From: an uncultured Dyadobacter sp.
GTDB lineage: Bacteria; Bacteroidota; Bacteroidia; Cytophagales; Spirosomataceae
Reading direction: 5' to 3'
Length of the DNA: 64,000 nucleotides
Assembly (NCBI RefSeq): GCF_946482605.1
Contig: NZ_CAMLSE010000004.1
Coordinates: forward strand, 1 to 64,000
The notes beneath the pieces are model-generated. The model was given only the letters and a program-made list of their open reading frames with translations, had not been told where the DNA came from and ran no database searches. Below, one piece after another: positions 15,297 to 25,328 of the stretch. The position numbers and the translations under genes are program-made. The stretch's first letter is position 1. Every line of letters starts with the position of its first letter.

Positions 15297-18008
15297 ATGA
15301 CAGAACTGAGTGGAAGGAAATGGCTTGCCGTATGCATTGTGCTGGTTTTGCGCGCCTGGGCAGGATTTGCGCAGGAGCCGGCCGGTGCGTACGTAAGCAA
15401 GCTGACCGTGAATAAAGCCCGGATCAACGGGAAGACTACCGAGTTAATCCGGGACAAGAACAAAGAGGAACAGTACTGGGTGCGGTTAAAGGAGAATGCG
15501 GAGAACAATGCTGGCGAGCCCGACCTGGTTTTTGATATTAATGTGCCGGAAGCCGGGATGTACACCGTCAGCAGTTATGCAGTGCCGGACGAAGGTCACG
15601 CCGAAAATGTCGTCGGGGCGGATGGAAAGATCGGAACTGTCTTTGTCAGAATGCAGTTCGGCGGCCAGCGACCGACGAGGAGGATCCTGTACGATGCTTA
15701 TAATCAGGGACGCCAGACATTGGGGAAATTTGAACAGAGTGGGTTTCATCAACAGCTAAAAATCTGGTTACCAAAGGGAATACGGCTGGGACACTTGGAG
15801 TTAAGGCCGCATATCCCGCCGGCCGTCCCCACGGAAGCCCAGGCGTACAAGCCGCGCATTGTTCCGCCCGCAGGACATCCCCGGCTGTGGATGAACAGGC
15901 AATCGATGGAGATGGTGAAAGAGCGGTTGACGCGGGGCGAGAACCGAACGGTTTGGGACCAGGTACAGCAGTTAGCCAAAGTACCATTCCAATTCGAATA
16001 CGACCCTCAGGAGGAGCAGTTCCATCATGCTGCGCTGGAAAAGGCAGCGGAGACCAAAGCATTTCATCACCTGATGACGGGGGATATGCAAACCGGCCGG
16101 GAAGCGGTGGAACTGATGGTGCATTACCTTTCGGTACTTGAATTCGGGAATGTCAAACACGGCGATATCACCCGGGAAGTCGGCCGTGCGATCTACGCCG
16201 CCGCCATCGTGTACGACTGGTGTTACCCGCTGCTTTCGGCCGGAGAAAGGGAGCAGCTTTACAAGCATATGATGCGACTGGCAGCCGAGATGGAGATTGG
16301 CTGGCCGCCATTCGACGACAGTATTATCAACGGGCACGGCAACGAGGCGCAGATTTGCCGGGACCTGCTCGCGATGGGCATTGCATTGTACGATCAGGAT
16401 CCGGAACCTTACCGATACACTTCCTACACCGTGTTGGAGCAGCTGGTGCCCATGCGGAAGTTCGAGTATCAGTCGCCGAGGCATAACCAGGGTGTCGACT
16501 ATGGTGCTTACCGGTTCAACTGGGAGATGCACGCAGCCTGGTTTTACTACCGCATGACCGGTACACCCGTTTTTGACGACAATATCAAGGATCTGGGCAA
16601 GTACTGGCTCAATCTGCGCTTGCCTGACGGAGAAATGCTTCGAGACGGAGATGTGTTCAACGTCGAACGAAGCGGGAAACCTTACTATTGGAAGCATCCG
16701 CAAACGATGCTCCTGCATTACGCATACGCCGGTGACCCGGTCATGAAAGCGGAATTCAGGCGGCAGGGCGGCCTGCCCGACAACCCGGTATTGTTCCTGC
16801 TCGTCAATGACCCGGAACTCCAACCGGAACCGCGACTGGACGGGTTGCCTCAAACCATCGACTTCGGCCCGGTGCTGGGCTCGATGATCGCCCGGACAGG
16901 CTGGGATATGAGTCCGCAAAGCAACGACGTCGTGGCGGAGATCAAGGGTGGCGGCTACCATTTTGGCAATCACCAGCATGCCGATGCCGGCGCATTGCAG
17001 ATCTATTACCGAGGCAGGCAGGTCGGTGACCTGGGGCTATACCTCTCATATGGTACCGATTACGATTTCAATTTCAACAAACGTTCCATTTCGCATAGCA
17101 TGATGCTGGCCGTGGATCCGGAGGAGAAGCTGCTGTTCCGCACGAAGGTCAATGACGGCGGAAGCCGGTTCAGCCAGCGTTTCCCGAAAACCCCGCAGGA
17201 AGTGACTTCTGATACCTGGTTTCACTACGGAACGGTCATGTCGGGCAGTTTCGGGCCATCGACGCAGCAACCTGCATTCAGTTATTTCAAGGCCGACCTC
17301 ACCGCCGCCTATTCCGCCAAAATGAGCCGCTATACCCGCGGATTCTGCTTCCTGAACCTTGGCCGCAAGGACGTTCCCGCCGCCGTCATCCTCACCGACG
17401 ATATGACCACCGCGGATCCCTCGTTCAAAAAATACTGGCAGATCAACGCGCTCAATCTCCCTGTTCAGACCGATTCGGGTGTTGTTTTAAGTAATGAAAA
17501 GAATGGATCGGTTGGTAAAACACACGTCCAAATGCTCGTACCGTCACCCTCGGAGCGCACCATGCAAATCATGAGCGGGCCTGAGGCGAACAGTACATTC
17601 GGGCACAATTGGAAGGTGAATTCCAAACAGCGGGAAGCAACCGGGCACCGCATCATGGTTTCGCCGGGAACGGCGCGAAAGCAGGATCGTTTTCTGACTG
17701 TATTTCAAATGGTGGATGGCGACACGAAGCCGTTACCCATCGATTTTAAAGAGTCGGGAAGTCATTATGTGATTCGAATAGCGGATCGTGTGGTCGTAAT
17801 GGCGTCGGGGGCCGACGATATTCAGGAGGCGTTTGAAATACATATTCCGGGGGACGGGAACTACCTGGTCACCGTGACGGGCATTAAATCCGGTAAATGG
17901 AAGATAGAAGGGCCATCGGTGAAGATGGAGACAGATGTGAATGAGCAGGAGAACACAATTTTTTTCAATGCCAAAGCCGGGGCCTATCGGATCGTGCCGG
18001 AAGGTTAG
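15297..18008 (+). CDS. Heparinase II/III-family polysaccharide lyase
   Basis: Secreted lyase that would cleave uronic-acid-containing polysaccharide. A signal peptide ends at GFAQ (about residue 26). An N-terminal beta-domain (30-200) and an alpha/alpha-toroid (about 205-500, with IINGHGNEAQICRDLLAMGI and SPRHNQGVDYGAYRFNWEMH) precede the C-terminal beta-sandwich. Candidate zinc ligands H561 (in NHQHADAG), D578 (in GDLGLY) and H600 (in SISHSMM) match the H-D-H pattern of heparinase II (PL21). The H-to-D spacing of 17 is the same as I recall for that enzyme. At 903 residues it is longer than the family's usual about 770. Last gene of the ECF-controlled locus; no sulfatase or unsaturated glucuronyl hydrolase is nearby. 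Confidence 0.85.
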   Translation: MTELSGRKWLAVCIVLVLRAWAGFAQEPAGAYVSKLTVNKARINGKTTELIRDKNKEEQYWVRLKENAENNAGEPDLVFDINVPEAGMYTVSSYAVPDEGHAENVVGADGKIGTVFVRMQFGGQRPTRRILYDAYNQGRQTLGKFEQSGFHQQLKIWLPKGIRLGHLELRPHIPPAVPTEAQAYKPRIVPPAGHPRLWMNRQSMEMVKERLTRGENRTVWDQVQQLAKVPFQFEYDPQEEQFHHAALEKAAETKAFHHLMTGDMQTGREAVELMVHYLSVLEFGNVKHGDITREVGRAIYAAAIVYDWCYPLLSAGEREQLYKHMMRLAAEMEIGWPPFDDSIINGHGNEAQICRDLLAMGIALYDQDPEPYRYTSYTVLEQLVPMRKFEYQSPRHNQGVDYGAYRFNWEMHAAWFYYRMTGTPVFDDNIKDLGKYWLNLRLPDGEMLRDGDVFNVERSGKPYYWKHPQTMLLHYAYAGDPVMKAEFRRQGGLPDNPVLFLLVNDPELQPEPRLDGLPQTIDFGPVLGSMIARTGWDMSPQSNDVVAEIKGGGYHFGNHQHADAGALQIYYRGRQVGDLGLYLSYGTDYDFNFNKRSISHSMMLAVDPEEKLLFRTKVNDGGSRFSQRFPKTPQEVTSDTWFHYGTVMSGSFGPSTQQPAFSYFKADLTAAYSAKMSRYTRGFCFLNLGRKDVPAAVILTDDMTTADPSFKKYWQINALNLPVQTDSGVVLSNEKNGSVGKTHVQMLVPSPSERTMQIMSGPEANSTFGHNWKVNSKQREATGHRIMVSPGTARKQDRFLTVFQMVDGDTKPLPIDFKESGSHYVIRIADRVVVMASGADDIQEAFEIHIPGDGNYLVTVTGIKSGKWKIEGPSVKMETDVNEQENTIFFNAKAGAYRIVPEG

Positions 18009-18058
18009 GAGCCGCCTTTTTTGAGAGTGTGTTAGGCATATCAAACAGGTGATGTAGT

Positions 18059-18934
18059 TCAATAGGAGCAGCGATCGGCTGGTACGCCGCGATATCCGCT
18101 GTTTTTTACAACAAATAAGCATCCTGCCAAAGGCTGATTCGCTAATTCATCGTCGCGCAAACCGGCCCGGGCCGTGGTAATGTATAAGTCGGACAGTTCA
18201 GCACCGCCGAAAGTGCAGGACGTGACACGCGAAACCGGCAGAACGATCTCATCCAGCAACCTCCCGTTCCGCGGATCGCATCGGATCACCTTCCAGCCAT
18301 CCCACAATGCAACCCATAGCATGCCTTCGTGATCCACCGTCATACCATCCGGATACCCCATTGCCGGTGAAAATTGAACGATCGTTCTGGAATTACAGAT
18401 TTGACCGGAGACGATGTTGTAATCAAACGCTTTGACGTCGTGGGCCAGGCTGTCGATATAGTAAAACGTACCGCAGTCCGCACTCCAAGCCAGACCATTG
18501 GAACAACCTACACCGGAAAGCTCTGTCGTAACAGAACGATCTTTATCGAGGCGGTACAATGCACCAGCCCCGTTTTCATCGCGCATAGACATGGTACCCG
18601 CCCAAAACCGGCCTGCCGGGTCGCATTTGCCGTCGTTGAAACGGTTTCCGGGTAAATGCGGCTCGGGGTCTGCGACGGGTGCAGCCGATCGGTTTTCAAA
18701 ATCGACCAGGTAGAAACCGTGCTCCATGGCCGCAATGAGTCCGCCCTGGCTTCGGAGTGCGACCGAACCGACCATCTGACCGGTCGCGTGTCGTTCGTGC
18801 GATCCGGTTTTCGGATCGTACCGGTGAATTTCCCCTTTCAGGATATCGACCCACCAGATCACGCCAAGCGCCATATCCCAGACGGGTCCCTCGCCAAGCT
18901 CGCAGCGGTGAGAGAGAACGGTTTCGATCGTCAT
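18059..18934 (-). CDS. SMP-30/gluconolactonase-family lactonase
   Basis: Predicted cytoplasmic sugar lactonase converting an aldonolactone to the aldonate. ATG at 18934 begins MTIETVLSHRCELGEGPVWD; an in-frame upstream start at 18985 lies inside the neighbouring transporter. Family metal-binding positions are visible: the Glu in LGEGPVWD, the Asn in PGNRFNDGKCDPAGRFWAGT, the Asn in GCSNGLAWS and the Asp in GYPDGMTVDHEGMLWVALWD. The 291-residue length is standard. Its start overlaps the stop of the symporter gene by four bases (ATGA), so it is translationally coupled and is the last gene of the six-gene minus-strand operon. It converges on the heparinase-type gene. Confidence 0.9.
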   Translation of the reverse strand: MTIETVLSHRCELGEGPVWDMALGVIWWVDILKGEIHRYDPKTGSHERHATGQMVGSVALRSQGGLIAAMEHGFYLVDFENRSAAPVADPEPHLPGNRFNDGKCDPAGRFWAGTMSMRDENGAGALYRLDKDRSVTTELSGVGCSNGLAWSADCGTFYYIDSLAHDVKAFDYNIVSGQICNSRTIVQFSPAMGYPDGMTVDHEGMLWVALWDGWKVIRCDPRNGRLLDEIVLPVSRVTSCTFGGAELSDLYITTARAGLRDDELANQPLAGCLFVVKNSGYRGVPADRCSY

Positions 18935-20502
18935 GCGTAGCGAATATAAAAGAACAACACCGCTGCGGTGATGATAGCCCACCAAACCACCGGATTCCGG
19001 ATCCCGCGCTGCTGCTCACGCTCTTCCGGCAACAACGACAAGCTTTCCTTGTTCCAGATCAGCCCGGCCAATTCACTTTCGGGTTTAGGCTTGGTGATCA
19101 GGCTTACCGCAACGCATAGCAGCATACAGGTCCAGAAAACAATGCCAGTCCGGTTGAAAAACGGCATTTGCGGAAACATGAATTCGATCGCGACAGAAAG
19201 GGGGATCGTGAGAATTCCCGCCGTGAGCGCGCCTTGTTCGGTCGTCCGCTTCCACAGGATACCCAGCAAAAACATCGTGGCGATCCCTGGCGTGAAAAGC
19301 CCGTAGGCATTCATGAGGTAGATGAAAATAGGTTTATCGGAGTAGTTCATCAAAACACCGGTACACAAAATGCCTACTACGATAATCGCCCCTCCGGCGA
19401 TGCGGCCGAAACGCACTGCCTGTTCTTCACTCACATTTTTACCGAAATAGGGGAGGTATACATCCACCGTCAGGATGGTTGTGCAGGAATTGATCGCACC
19501 GGATAAATGGGACATGACGGCCGCAATAAGACCCGCCATGACCAACCCCACAAGGCCCGACGGGAGAAGCGTGCCCACGAGAGTGGGAAAGAGCAAGTCG
19601 GGATTGTCGAGGTGCGGGATAATTTTCGGGGCTACCAATGCAGGCACCGTGATAATCAGCGGCACCAGGAATTTGAGATAATCACCAAAAATTACTCCCA
19701 TGCGGGCGTGCCATTCATTTTTTGCGGCTAGTACGCGCTGGACGATAAACTGGTTGGTAGCACAGTAGAAAATGCTGATACAGAGTGCGCCGCCGAGGTA
19801 CATCGTCCAGGGGAAATCGGGATCGTCGGCGGGCAGGAGCAGTTTCCAGTCTTTGGTGGTTTCCATCACCGCGGAAATGCCGCCGGAAGCTTTGACGGTG
19901 GCGATGGTGAGGATAATGCCCCCCATGACCAGGACGCCAAGTTGGAGCATTTCTGTCCAGATAACCGCCCGCAGGCCGCCGGAGATCGTGTAAATGCCGG
20001 TCATGACTGCAAGTACCAGCACGCTGACCAACACCGGAATACCCAGCAATGAATGCAGCGAAAGCGCCCCCAGGTACAGTACGGCACTGATTTCGACAAA
20101 AACATAGGTGAGCAGGATCAGGCCTGCATAGGTAGCGCGCGTAGCTGTGCCAAAGCGCCGGTGGAGGAATTCGGGAATGGTGAAAAAGCCGTTACGGATA
20201 TAAAACGGCAGGAATATCCAGAGCAAGGCATTGAAACCCATGAGGATCGCACCCCATTCCATGGCAATTACCACGAAACCGCGGTTGTAAGCCGCACCCA
20301 TGGCTCCCACGAGGTGATGACTGCTGATGTTCGAGGCGATGATGCTGCCGCCGATCATCCACCAGGGCAGCTTATCGCCGGCCAGGAAATAATCGCGCTT
20401 GGTCTGTTTTCCGCGGCGGGAGGCGTAAATGCCCAGTGCCAGCACTCCGATCATATAAATGGCGAAGATGCTGGCATCCAGGGTCGTAAGGGTCAGGTTC
20501 AT
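18931..20502 (-). CDS. Sodium:solute symporter (SSS family)
   Basis: Inner-membrane importer coupling substrate uptake to sodium. The 523-residue protein has about 13-14 hydrophobic helices, starting with ASIFAIYMIGVLALGIYASR and the SSS hallmark KRDYFLAGDKLPWWMIGGSI followed by IASNISSHHLVGAMGAAYNR, typical of sugar or acid-sugar transporters (SGLT-like). The later segment GLVGLVMAGLIAAVMSHLSG is also typical. It starts 3 bp after the ceramidase-like gene and overlaps the lactonase gene, so it is part of the same operon. It probably imports the monomer or disaccharide delivered by the SusCD pair at 26.9-31.9 kb. Confidence 0.93.
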   Translation of the reverse strand: MNLTLTTLDASIFAIYMIGVLALGIYASRRGKQTKRDYFLAGDKLPWWMIGGSIIASNISSHHLVGAMGAAYNRGFVVIAMEWGAILMGFNALLWIFLPFYIRNGFFTIPEFLHRRFGTATRATYAGLILLTYVFVEISAVLYLGALSLHSLLGIPVLVSVLVLAVMTGIYTISGGLRAVIWTEMLQLGVLVMGGIILTIATVKASGGISAVMETTKDWKLLLPADDPDFPWTMYLGGALCISIFYCATNQFIVQRVLAAKNEWHARMGVIFGDYLKFLVPLIITVPALVAPKIIPHLDNPDLLFPTLVGTLLPSGLVGLVMAGLIAAVMSHLSGAINSCTTILTVDVYLPYFGKNVSEEQAVRFGRIAGGAIIVVGILCTGVLMNYSDKPIFIYLMNAYGLFTPGIATMFLLGILWKRTTEQGALTAGILTIPLSVAIEFMFPQMPFFNRTGIVFWTCMLLCVAVSLITKPKPESELAGLIWNKESLSLLPEEREQQRGIRNPVVWWAIITAAVLFFYIRYA

Positions 20503-20505
20503 AGG

Positions 20506-21885
20506 TTATTTCATACTTAGAGCCGTTGCGATGGCTGTGGTGGTCAGTTTTTCGAGCGAACCGGATGCAAAGGGCGTCTGCCATACCGCATACATGTCTT
20601 GGGAATACATGTCGGAAGGAGGCAGATAACCCGCGTAGCCGTTCACAATGTTGATGGCTGCTACCGCATAGGGTGCCAGCGCATGTCTGAGGTCGGTCTG
20701 GAAGGAGGAGTATGCTTCGTTGGGCTGACCGATCAGGAACGAATCGCCGAGCTTCCATATCCAGAGCGGCATATGGGAAGTATCGCCTTCGCCTACCGTT
20801 TTTCGGATTCCCCGTTTCCGCCATAGTCTTTCTTTCAAAACATTATCCTGGCAGGCCTCCCATTCCCGCTCGATCTCGGTCAGAGACGGGAGTGGTTTCA
20901 ATGCAAAGGGTATGTCGATCCGGACCATAGCCAGGTGCCGCGATGGTTCCGCAACCTCGTTTTTCCAGAGCCCGAGTGGTGCACCGGATTCTACGGCACC
21001 GCCGAACCGCAGCGCGGCCTGTGGCGGCTGCATGCCATACAGTACCGAAAGTACGGCGTATCCCAGTTGCCGTCCGTATCCATCCGCCAGCGCCACATCA
21101 CCGCTGTATTGCTCGCGGGGCGCCAGTTCACCGGAGGCCCCTTGCAGGAACAGGCAGGGAGCCTGCGTTTCCGATTCAACGGTTTCGCGCATGGCGCCAA
21201 TGTAATCCGGGGATATTAGCCGGTTGTCCCAGGCCAGGGTGGTGGGATGGCAGGCATAATTGACAATCGTGCCGATCACCTTTGCCTGGCTGTCGGTAAT
21301 GCGGCCGACGAGGAGTGTATCATCCGCCTGCATGCCGGGGTTGAATGCGACGAGCAACCGCTCAGTGCCCACTTCGGGGAGGTCGCGGTTGGCCGCCAGG
21401 CTACAATGGCCGTAACCCCAGGAAAGGGTGGCCTCGCAGGCGGAAGCGAGTGCCCGGCGTATGGCCCGGATGGCTGTGTCCATGAGCTGTTGCAGGTACG
21501 GGGCGATCAGCGACCCGCCCGGCTTGCCCGCATCTTCACGGAAAAGACTGGGCCCGGCGTGGGTATGGGAAAGACAAAACATGAGCTGCGCCGGGCCGAG
21601 GCCCAGCGCGTGGAGAATACCATGCCTGAGGAATTGTTCGTCTTCGGCGCTTTTCCACCAGCCCAGGTCAGCGCCGATCAGCACCAGTGGTGCGGCGTCG
21701 GGCGATTCCCGGAAGGTCTGGCAGGTGAGCACCAGCGGGCGATGGATGCCTTCGGCTACTTCGTGCGTGGCCGCGCCCCAGTTCCGGGCATAAATCCCGG
21801 CCGGCGGTGTAATGTCTTCCTGCGCCACACCGATCAGTCCGGTAAAGGACGGATTCCGGTATTCGGGATAGGGTTGTTTTTGCAT
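20506..21885 (-). CDS. Cytoplasmic neutral/alkaline ceramidase-like hydrolase
   Basis: The protein resembles the N-terminal catalytic domain of neutral ceramidases, zinc amidases that cleave N-acyl bonds. Visible motifs are IGVAQEDITPPAG at the start, LSHTHAGP (H107, H109) and NYACHPTTLAW (H213), which fit the zinc-binding histidines. LQGASGELAP (S251) fits the region of the catalytic serine. There is no signal peptide, unlike true secreted ceramidases, and the C-terminal domain is short (459 residues in all). It therefore probably acts on a small imported substrate in the cytoplasm. Its start codon directly follows the stop of the SDR gene. The substrate is unknown; an N-acylated amino sugar is a guess from the neighbours. 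Confidence 0.8.
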   Translation of the reverse strand: MQKQPYPEYRNPSFTGLIGVAQEDITPPAGIYARNWGAATHEVAEGIHRPLVLTCQTFRESPDAAPLVLIGADLGWWKSAEDEQFLRHGILHALGLGPAQLMFCLSHTHAGPSLFREDAGKPGGSLIAPYLQQLMDTAIRAIRRALASACEATLSWGYGHCSLAANRDLPEVGTERLLVAFNPGMQADDTLLVGRITDSQAKVIGTIVNYACHPTTLAWDNRLISPDYIGAMRETVESETQAPCLFLQGASGELAPREQYSGDVALADGYGRQLGYAVLSVLYGMQPPQAALRFGGAVESGAPLGLWKNEVAEPSRHLAMVRIDIPFALKPLPSLTEIEREWEACQDNVLKERLWRKRGIRKTVGEGDTSHMPLWIWKLGDSFLIGQPNEAYSSFQTDLRHALAPYAVAAINIVNGYAGYLPPSDMYSQDMYAVWQTPFASGSLEKLTTTAIATALSMK

Positions 21886-22653
21886 CTAGGTCAGTAAGGA
21901 AAGTCCGCCGTCCATCAGCAATGTGCTGCCGGTCATGTGGTTATTGTCGGGATGGCAGAGGTATGCGACTTGCCGTGCCACTTCTTCCGCGCTGATCAGC
22001 CTCTTAATGGGTACCCGCTGCTCGGCCTGGTGACGCAGTTCGGGATTGGCGTCCCAGAGGCCGGCACTCAGGCCTGCATTCACGTAGCCGGGCGCTATTT
22101 CGTTGACGAGGATGCCGTAAGGTGCCAATTCCAGCGCCATACTCTGGCACAGCATACGAATGCCAGCTTTGGAAACTGCATATGCCGGCAATCCCGGATG
22201 TACCGCATGCGCAGCCCAGCTGCCCGTGAAAACGACCCTGCCCGGCCGCTGATGAGCAAGCAGCCTGGACGTGGCACATTGGGTCATGTAAAAGGCACCG
22301 TTGAGATTGACATTCAGTTCAGCTGCCCATTGTTCCGGTGTGATGGCGTGGACACCTCCGAGTGTGACAGTGGCCGCATTGGCGATGATCAGATCGGGTG
22401 TGCCGATCGCCTGCTCCGCAGCATCGACCCATGCATGTACCGCGGACGCATTGCCCACATCCACCTGATGGTAGGTGTGGGCAGGCCCGTATGCACGTAA
22501 ACTTTCGATTAATCCGGTTGCATTTTCGGGTGGCCGGATGTCGCCCAATGCCACGGATGCCCCTTTTTTGGCAAATTCCAATGCAATGGCTTTGCCGATG
22601 TCGCCCAATCCACCGCTGAGCAGTACAGTCCTGTTTTTAAATATTTGATCCAT
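21886..22653 (-). CDS. Short-chain dehydrogenase/reductase (SDR)
   Basis: NAD(P)-dependent oxidoreductase of the classical SDR fold. The cofactor loop is LLSGGLGDIGKAIALEFA (residues 11-28), with LGDIRPPE at the end of beta-2 suggesting NAD preference (Asp). Then NAATVTLGG, the catalytic Ser region VVFTGSWAAHA and the YxxxK motif in LPAYAVSKAGIRML. The 255-residue length is typical. It is spaced 4 bp from the dehydratase gene and 0 bp from the ceramidase-like gene. Beside a lactonase and an acid-sugar dehydratase, a role in oxidising a sugar to its lactone is plausible, as in non-phosphorylating sugar oxidation pathways. That role is inference. Confidence 0.92.
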   Translation of the reverse strand: MDQIFKNRTVLLSGGLGDIGKAIALEFAKKGASVALGDIRPPENATGLIESLRAYGPAHTYHQVDVGNASAVHAWVDAAEQAIGTPDLIIANAATVTLGGVHAITPEQWAAELNVNLNGAFYMTQCATSRLLAHQRPGRVVFTGSWAAHAVHPGLPAYAVSKAGIRMLCQSMALELAPYGILVNEIAPGYVNAGLSAGLWDANPELRHQAEQRVPIKRLISAEEVARQVAYLCHPDNNHMTGSTLLMDGGLSLLT

Positions 22654-22657
22654 AAAA

Positions 22658-23836
22658 TTACCAGTCGCCTACGCTGCCATCCTTATAAAAGGAGCGTTGC
22701 AGTACTTCCTGTTGAAAGGGATGTTTCCGCACTTCTTCCTCATTGATCTCAATTCCAAGCCCCGGACGGCTGTTCGGATATACGATCCGGCCTTTTTCTT
22801 CTACCTTAAAACCTTCACTTACGACATCTGAACGCCAGGGCACATCGTTGTGCACGCTTTCGCAGATCGCATAGGAAGGTGTGGCAAACCCGAATTCGAT
22901 GGACGCAGCGGTACTTACAGGCCCCTGGGGGTTGTGCGGGGCAACGGCCACTTTGTAGGCTTCTGCCAATGCCGCGATCCGGCGGACTTCGCTGAGACCG
23001 CCACAATGCGTTATATCGGGCTGAATCACGCTCACGGCCCGTTTTTCGAGCATATCGCGAAATGCGTGCACACCCGTGAGGCGCTCGCCGCTGGCAATCG
23101 GCGTTTTTACCGAACGCTGGATCAGCGCGATGTCGTCGACGCATTCAGGCCAGCAGGGCTCTTCGAAAAAATACAGACCATAGGGTTCCAGCGCTTTTGC
23201 GAAGAGCATACCCATGCGGGGGGAAGGACGCGCATGGCAATCGACCATGATGTCGATCTCATCGCCGACGGCCTCACGCATCGCGGCTACGCACGCTTCC
23301 GCGTAATGCACCGGTTGGAGGCCTTCCAGCGGGGCTGTCTCGGGCACCGCCATGGATTTAAATGCGGTAAAACCATCAGCTACCGCCCGCCGGGCAAGTT
23401 CTCCGAAACGTTTCGCGTCGTCGGGGCGGGTGTTGTAAAAATCTTCCATTTTACCACCTCCCAGATGGCAGTACAGCCGGATGTAGTCGCGTACACGGCC
23501 GCCCCACAGTTCATGGCAAGGCACGCCGTGTATTTTTCCGAGGATATCCCACAATGCAATGTCGATCCCGCTGATGGCCGTGCCGCGTACCACGCCGTTT
23601 CCGTGCCAGAAATGCTGGCGGTACATCATCTGCCACAGGTGTTCGATCCGGCGCGGGTCTTCACCGATGAGTAATTGCGAAAGGTCTTCAATGGCTCCCA
23701 CGACGGAGCGGGTGTGCCATTCCAGCGTGGCTTCACCCCAGCCCCAGAGTCCGGGCTGGTCGGTTATTACTTTTACAAAAATCCAGTTGCGCATGCGGGC
23801 GTGGCAAACCTGGGTTTCGATCGCGGTAATCTTCAT
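22658..23836 (-). CDS. Enolase-superfamily acid-sugar dehydratase (galactonate/mannonate dehydratase-like)
   Basis: Member of the mandelate racemase/muconate-lactonising group, expected to dehydrate an aldonate to a 2-keto-3-deoxy acid. Metal ligands can be seen as D199 ([12 protein letters not shown]), E225 ([10 protein letters not shown]) and E251 (IASGERL), each 26 residues apart as in D-galactonate dehydratase. H201 and H301 ([14 protein letters not shown]) are the likely acid/base residues. The 392-residue length is normal. It starts 6 bp after the aminotransferase stop. The exact acid sugar cannot be told from sequence. Together with the SDR and the lactonase it would complete an oxidative pathway. 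Confidence 0.9.
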   Translation of the reverse strand: MKITAIETQVCHARMRNWIFVKVITDQPGLWGWGEATLEWHTRSVVGAIEDLSQLLIGEDPRRIEHLWQMMYRQHFWHGNGVVRGTAISGIDIALWDILGKIHGVPCHELWGGRVRDYIRLYCHLGGGKMEDFYNTRPDDAKRFGELARRAVADGFTAFKSMAVPETAPLEGLQPVHYAEACVAAMREAVGDEIDIMVDCHARPSPRMGMLFAKALEPYGLYFFEEPCWPECVDDIALIQRSVKTPIASGERLTGVHAFRDMLEKRAVSVIQPDITHCGGLSEVRRIAALAEAYKVAVAPHNPQGPVSTAASIEFGFATPSYAICESVHNDVPWRSDVVSEGFKVEEKGRIVYPNSRPGLGIEINEEEVRKHPFQQEVLQRSFYKDGSVGDW

Positions 23837-23842
23837 ACTAGG

Positions 23843-25183
23843 TTACTGGGTAATGGTCTGGAACATTTCGCTGATCACCTGCCGGGTTTTTTCAAGCGTA
23901 ATTTCAATGTCTTTTTGAGTATGGGCAAATGAAATACTGCCCTGCTTGATCGGCAGCGGGAAGTTGAAAATCCCCTTTTCGATCAGTTTCAGGCGGTAGT
24001 TTTTGTCGAATGCAAAATCGTGGTTTTTCGCAATGTCGTGGAAATCCACCGGTGCGTGGTCCATGAAGTAAATGCAGTAGGCCGATCCCTGACGGGCGAT
24101 GTGGTAGGGTTTGTCAAGACCGGAAAAAATGTCGTTCAGGCCATCTTCCATCATTTGACCCAGCTTGTAAATATGTCCGTACACATCGTGTTCGGGCGAT
24201 GCGAGTTTTTTCAGGGTGGCAATGGCCGCGACCGTCGTGAGCGGAAATGCATTGTAGGTTCCTGCGATGAGCGCGCGTTTGCTGCGATTGGGGTGCACGA
24301 AATAATCCATGTACTCCTTTTTCCCGCCGATCACACCCAGCGGATACCCGTTCGCGACTGCCTTGCCGAACGTGCTCAGATCGGGCGTGACACCGCTGAT
24401 GTGCTGGTAGCCGCCCAATGCATGACGGAACCCGGTTTTTACTTCGTCGAAGATCAGCAGGAAGCCGTTTTCGTCGGCCAGTTTGCGGAGGCCTTCGAGG
24501 TAGCCGGGCTGCGGTTTGACGATGCCAATGTTTTGCAGGACCGGTTCGAGGATCAGGCACGCCACAGGGTAGCGTTTCAGGACGTAAGCGACGGATTCGA
24601 GGTCATTGTAATTGACCACATGGATCAACGACTTGTGCTCGTCGGGAATACCGGCCGAAAGTGAGTCGAAAGGATATTCCCCGGGGCTTACGCGTTCGCC
24701 GACGTCGCTGAGGGTGCTGATTACATTGCATGCCACATCGTTATGCCAGCCGTTGTAGCCCCCCTGCATGACGATCACGTGGTCTTTACCGGTCACGGAG
24801 CGTGCGATGCGGATGGCATGGTAAGTGGCTTCAGAACCGGTGGTGGTGATCTGGATACTGTCGACCGATGGTACGCTTTGGCAGAACAGCTCTGCAAATT
24901 GTCCTTCAAGGTCGGTAGGACCAGCACCCATGAGCACGGCATTCTGGCCGAGCAATTCCTGTACCGCCTGGTTGATATCGGGGTCGTTGTGTCCGAGGAA
25001 GGACGCTGCGAAACCTGCCTGATAGTCGATATACTCATTCCCCTCGAGATCCCACACGCGGCTGCCCTGCCCCTTGGTAAAGCAGATATTCGGATCAGAT
25101 TTCCTGTTGAGCGAAACCACGCCGCCAGGAATCCATTGTTCGTTGTTTTTCAGAAGTGCGAGTGATTTTGGCCACTTGTTCAT
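23843..25183 (-). CDS. Class III aminotransferase, glutamate-1-semialdehyde aminomutase-like
   Basis: PLP-dependent enzyme that moves an amino group. From ATG at 25183 (MNKWPKSLALLKNNEQWIPG) the protein has the class III features: TTTGSEATYHAIRIARSVTG, the cofactor-contact Asp in LLIFDEVKTGFR, and the Schiff-base lysine in LSTFGKAVANGYPLGVIGGK. It is related to HemL-type enzymes but is not with heme genes and is likely an amino-sugar or amino-acid aminotransferase or mutase. An earlier in-frame start at 25237 adds 18 residues. It is the first gene of the six-gene operon, about 145 bp downstream of the palindromic promoter region at 25329-25381. Confidence 0.88.
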   Translation of the reverse strand: MNKWPKSLALLKNNEQWIPGGVVSLNRKSDPNICFTKGQGSRVWDLEGNEYIDYQAGFAASFLGHNDPDINQAVQELLGQNAVLMGAGPTDLEGQFAELFCQSVPSVDSIQITTTGSEATYHAIRIARSVTGKDHVIVMQGGYNGWHNDVACNVISTLSDVGERVSPGEYPFDSLSAGIPDEHKSLIHVVNYNDLESVAYVLKRYPVACLILEPVLQNIGIVKPQPGYLEGLRKLADENGFLLIFDEVKTGFRHALGGYQHISGVTPDLSTFGKAVANGYPLGVIGGKKEYMDYFVHPNRSKRALIAGTYNAFPLTTVAAIATLKKLASPEHDVYGHIYKLGQMMEDGLNDIFSGLDKPYHIARQGSAYCIYFMDHAPVDFHDIAKNHDFAFDKNYRLKLIEKGIFNFPLPIKQGSISFAHTQKDIEITLEKTRQVISEMFQTITQ

Positions 25184-25328
25184 CAGATGTGTTTGTTTGG
25201 TATTTGAATTGGATAAAAACTGTAATTGGAATTTCACGAATCGTTATTTTATCGTGCGGTAACGTGCCCGGAAGGTGGTTAATATTTTTTGGCGTGTGGT
25301 TTAGTAAAAATGTAGGCTATTGTTTCGA

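Noticed and set aside
23843..25183. HemL (glutamate-1-semialdehyde aminomutase of heme synthesis)
   Set aside because: No heme genes nearby and the gene is first in a sugar-type catabolic operon under GntR control; only the family relationship is kept.
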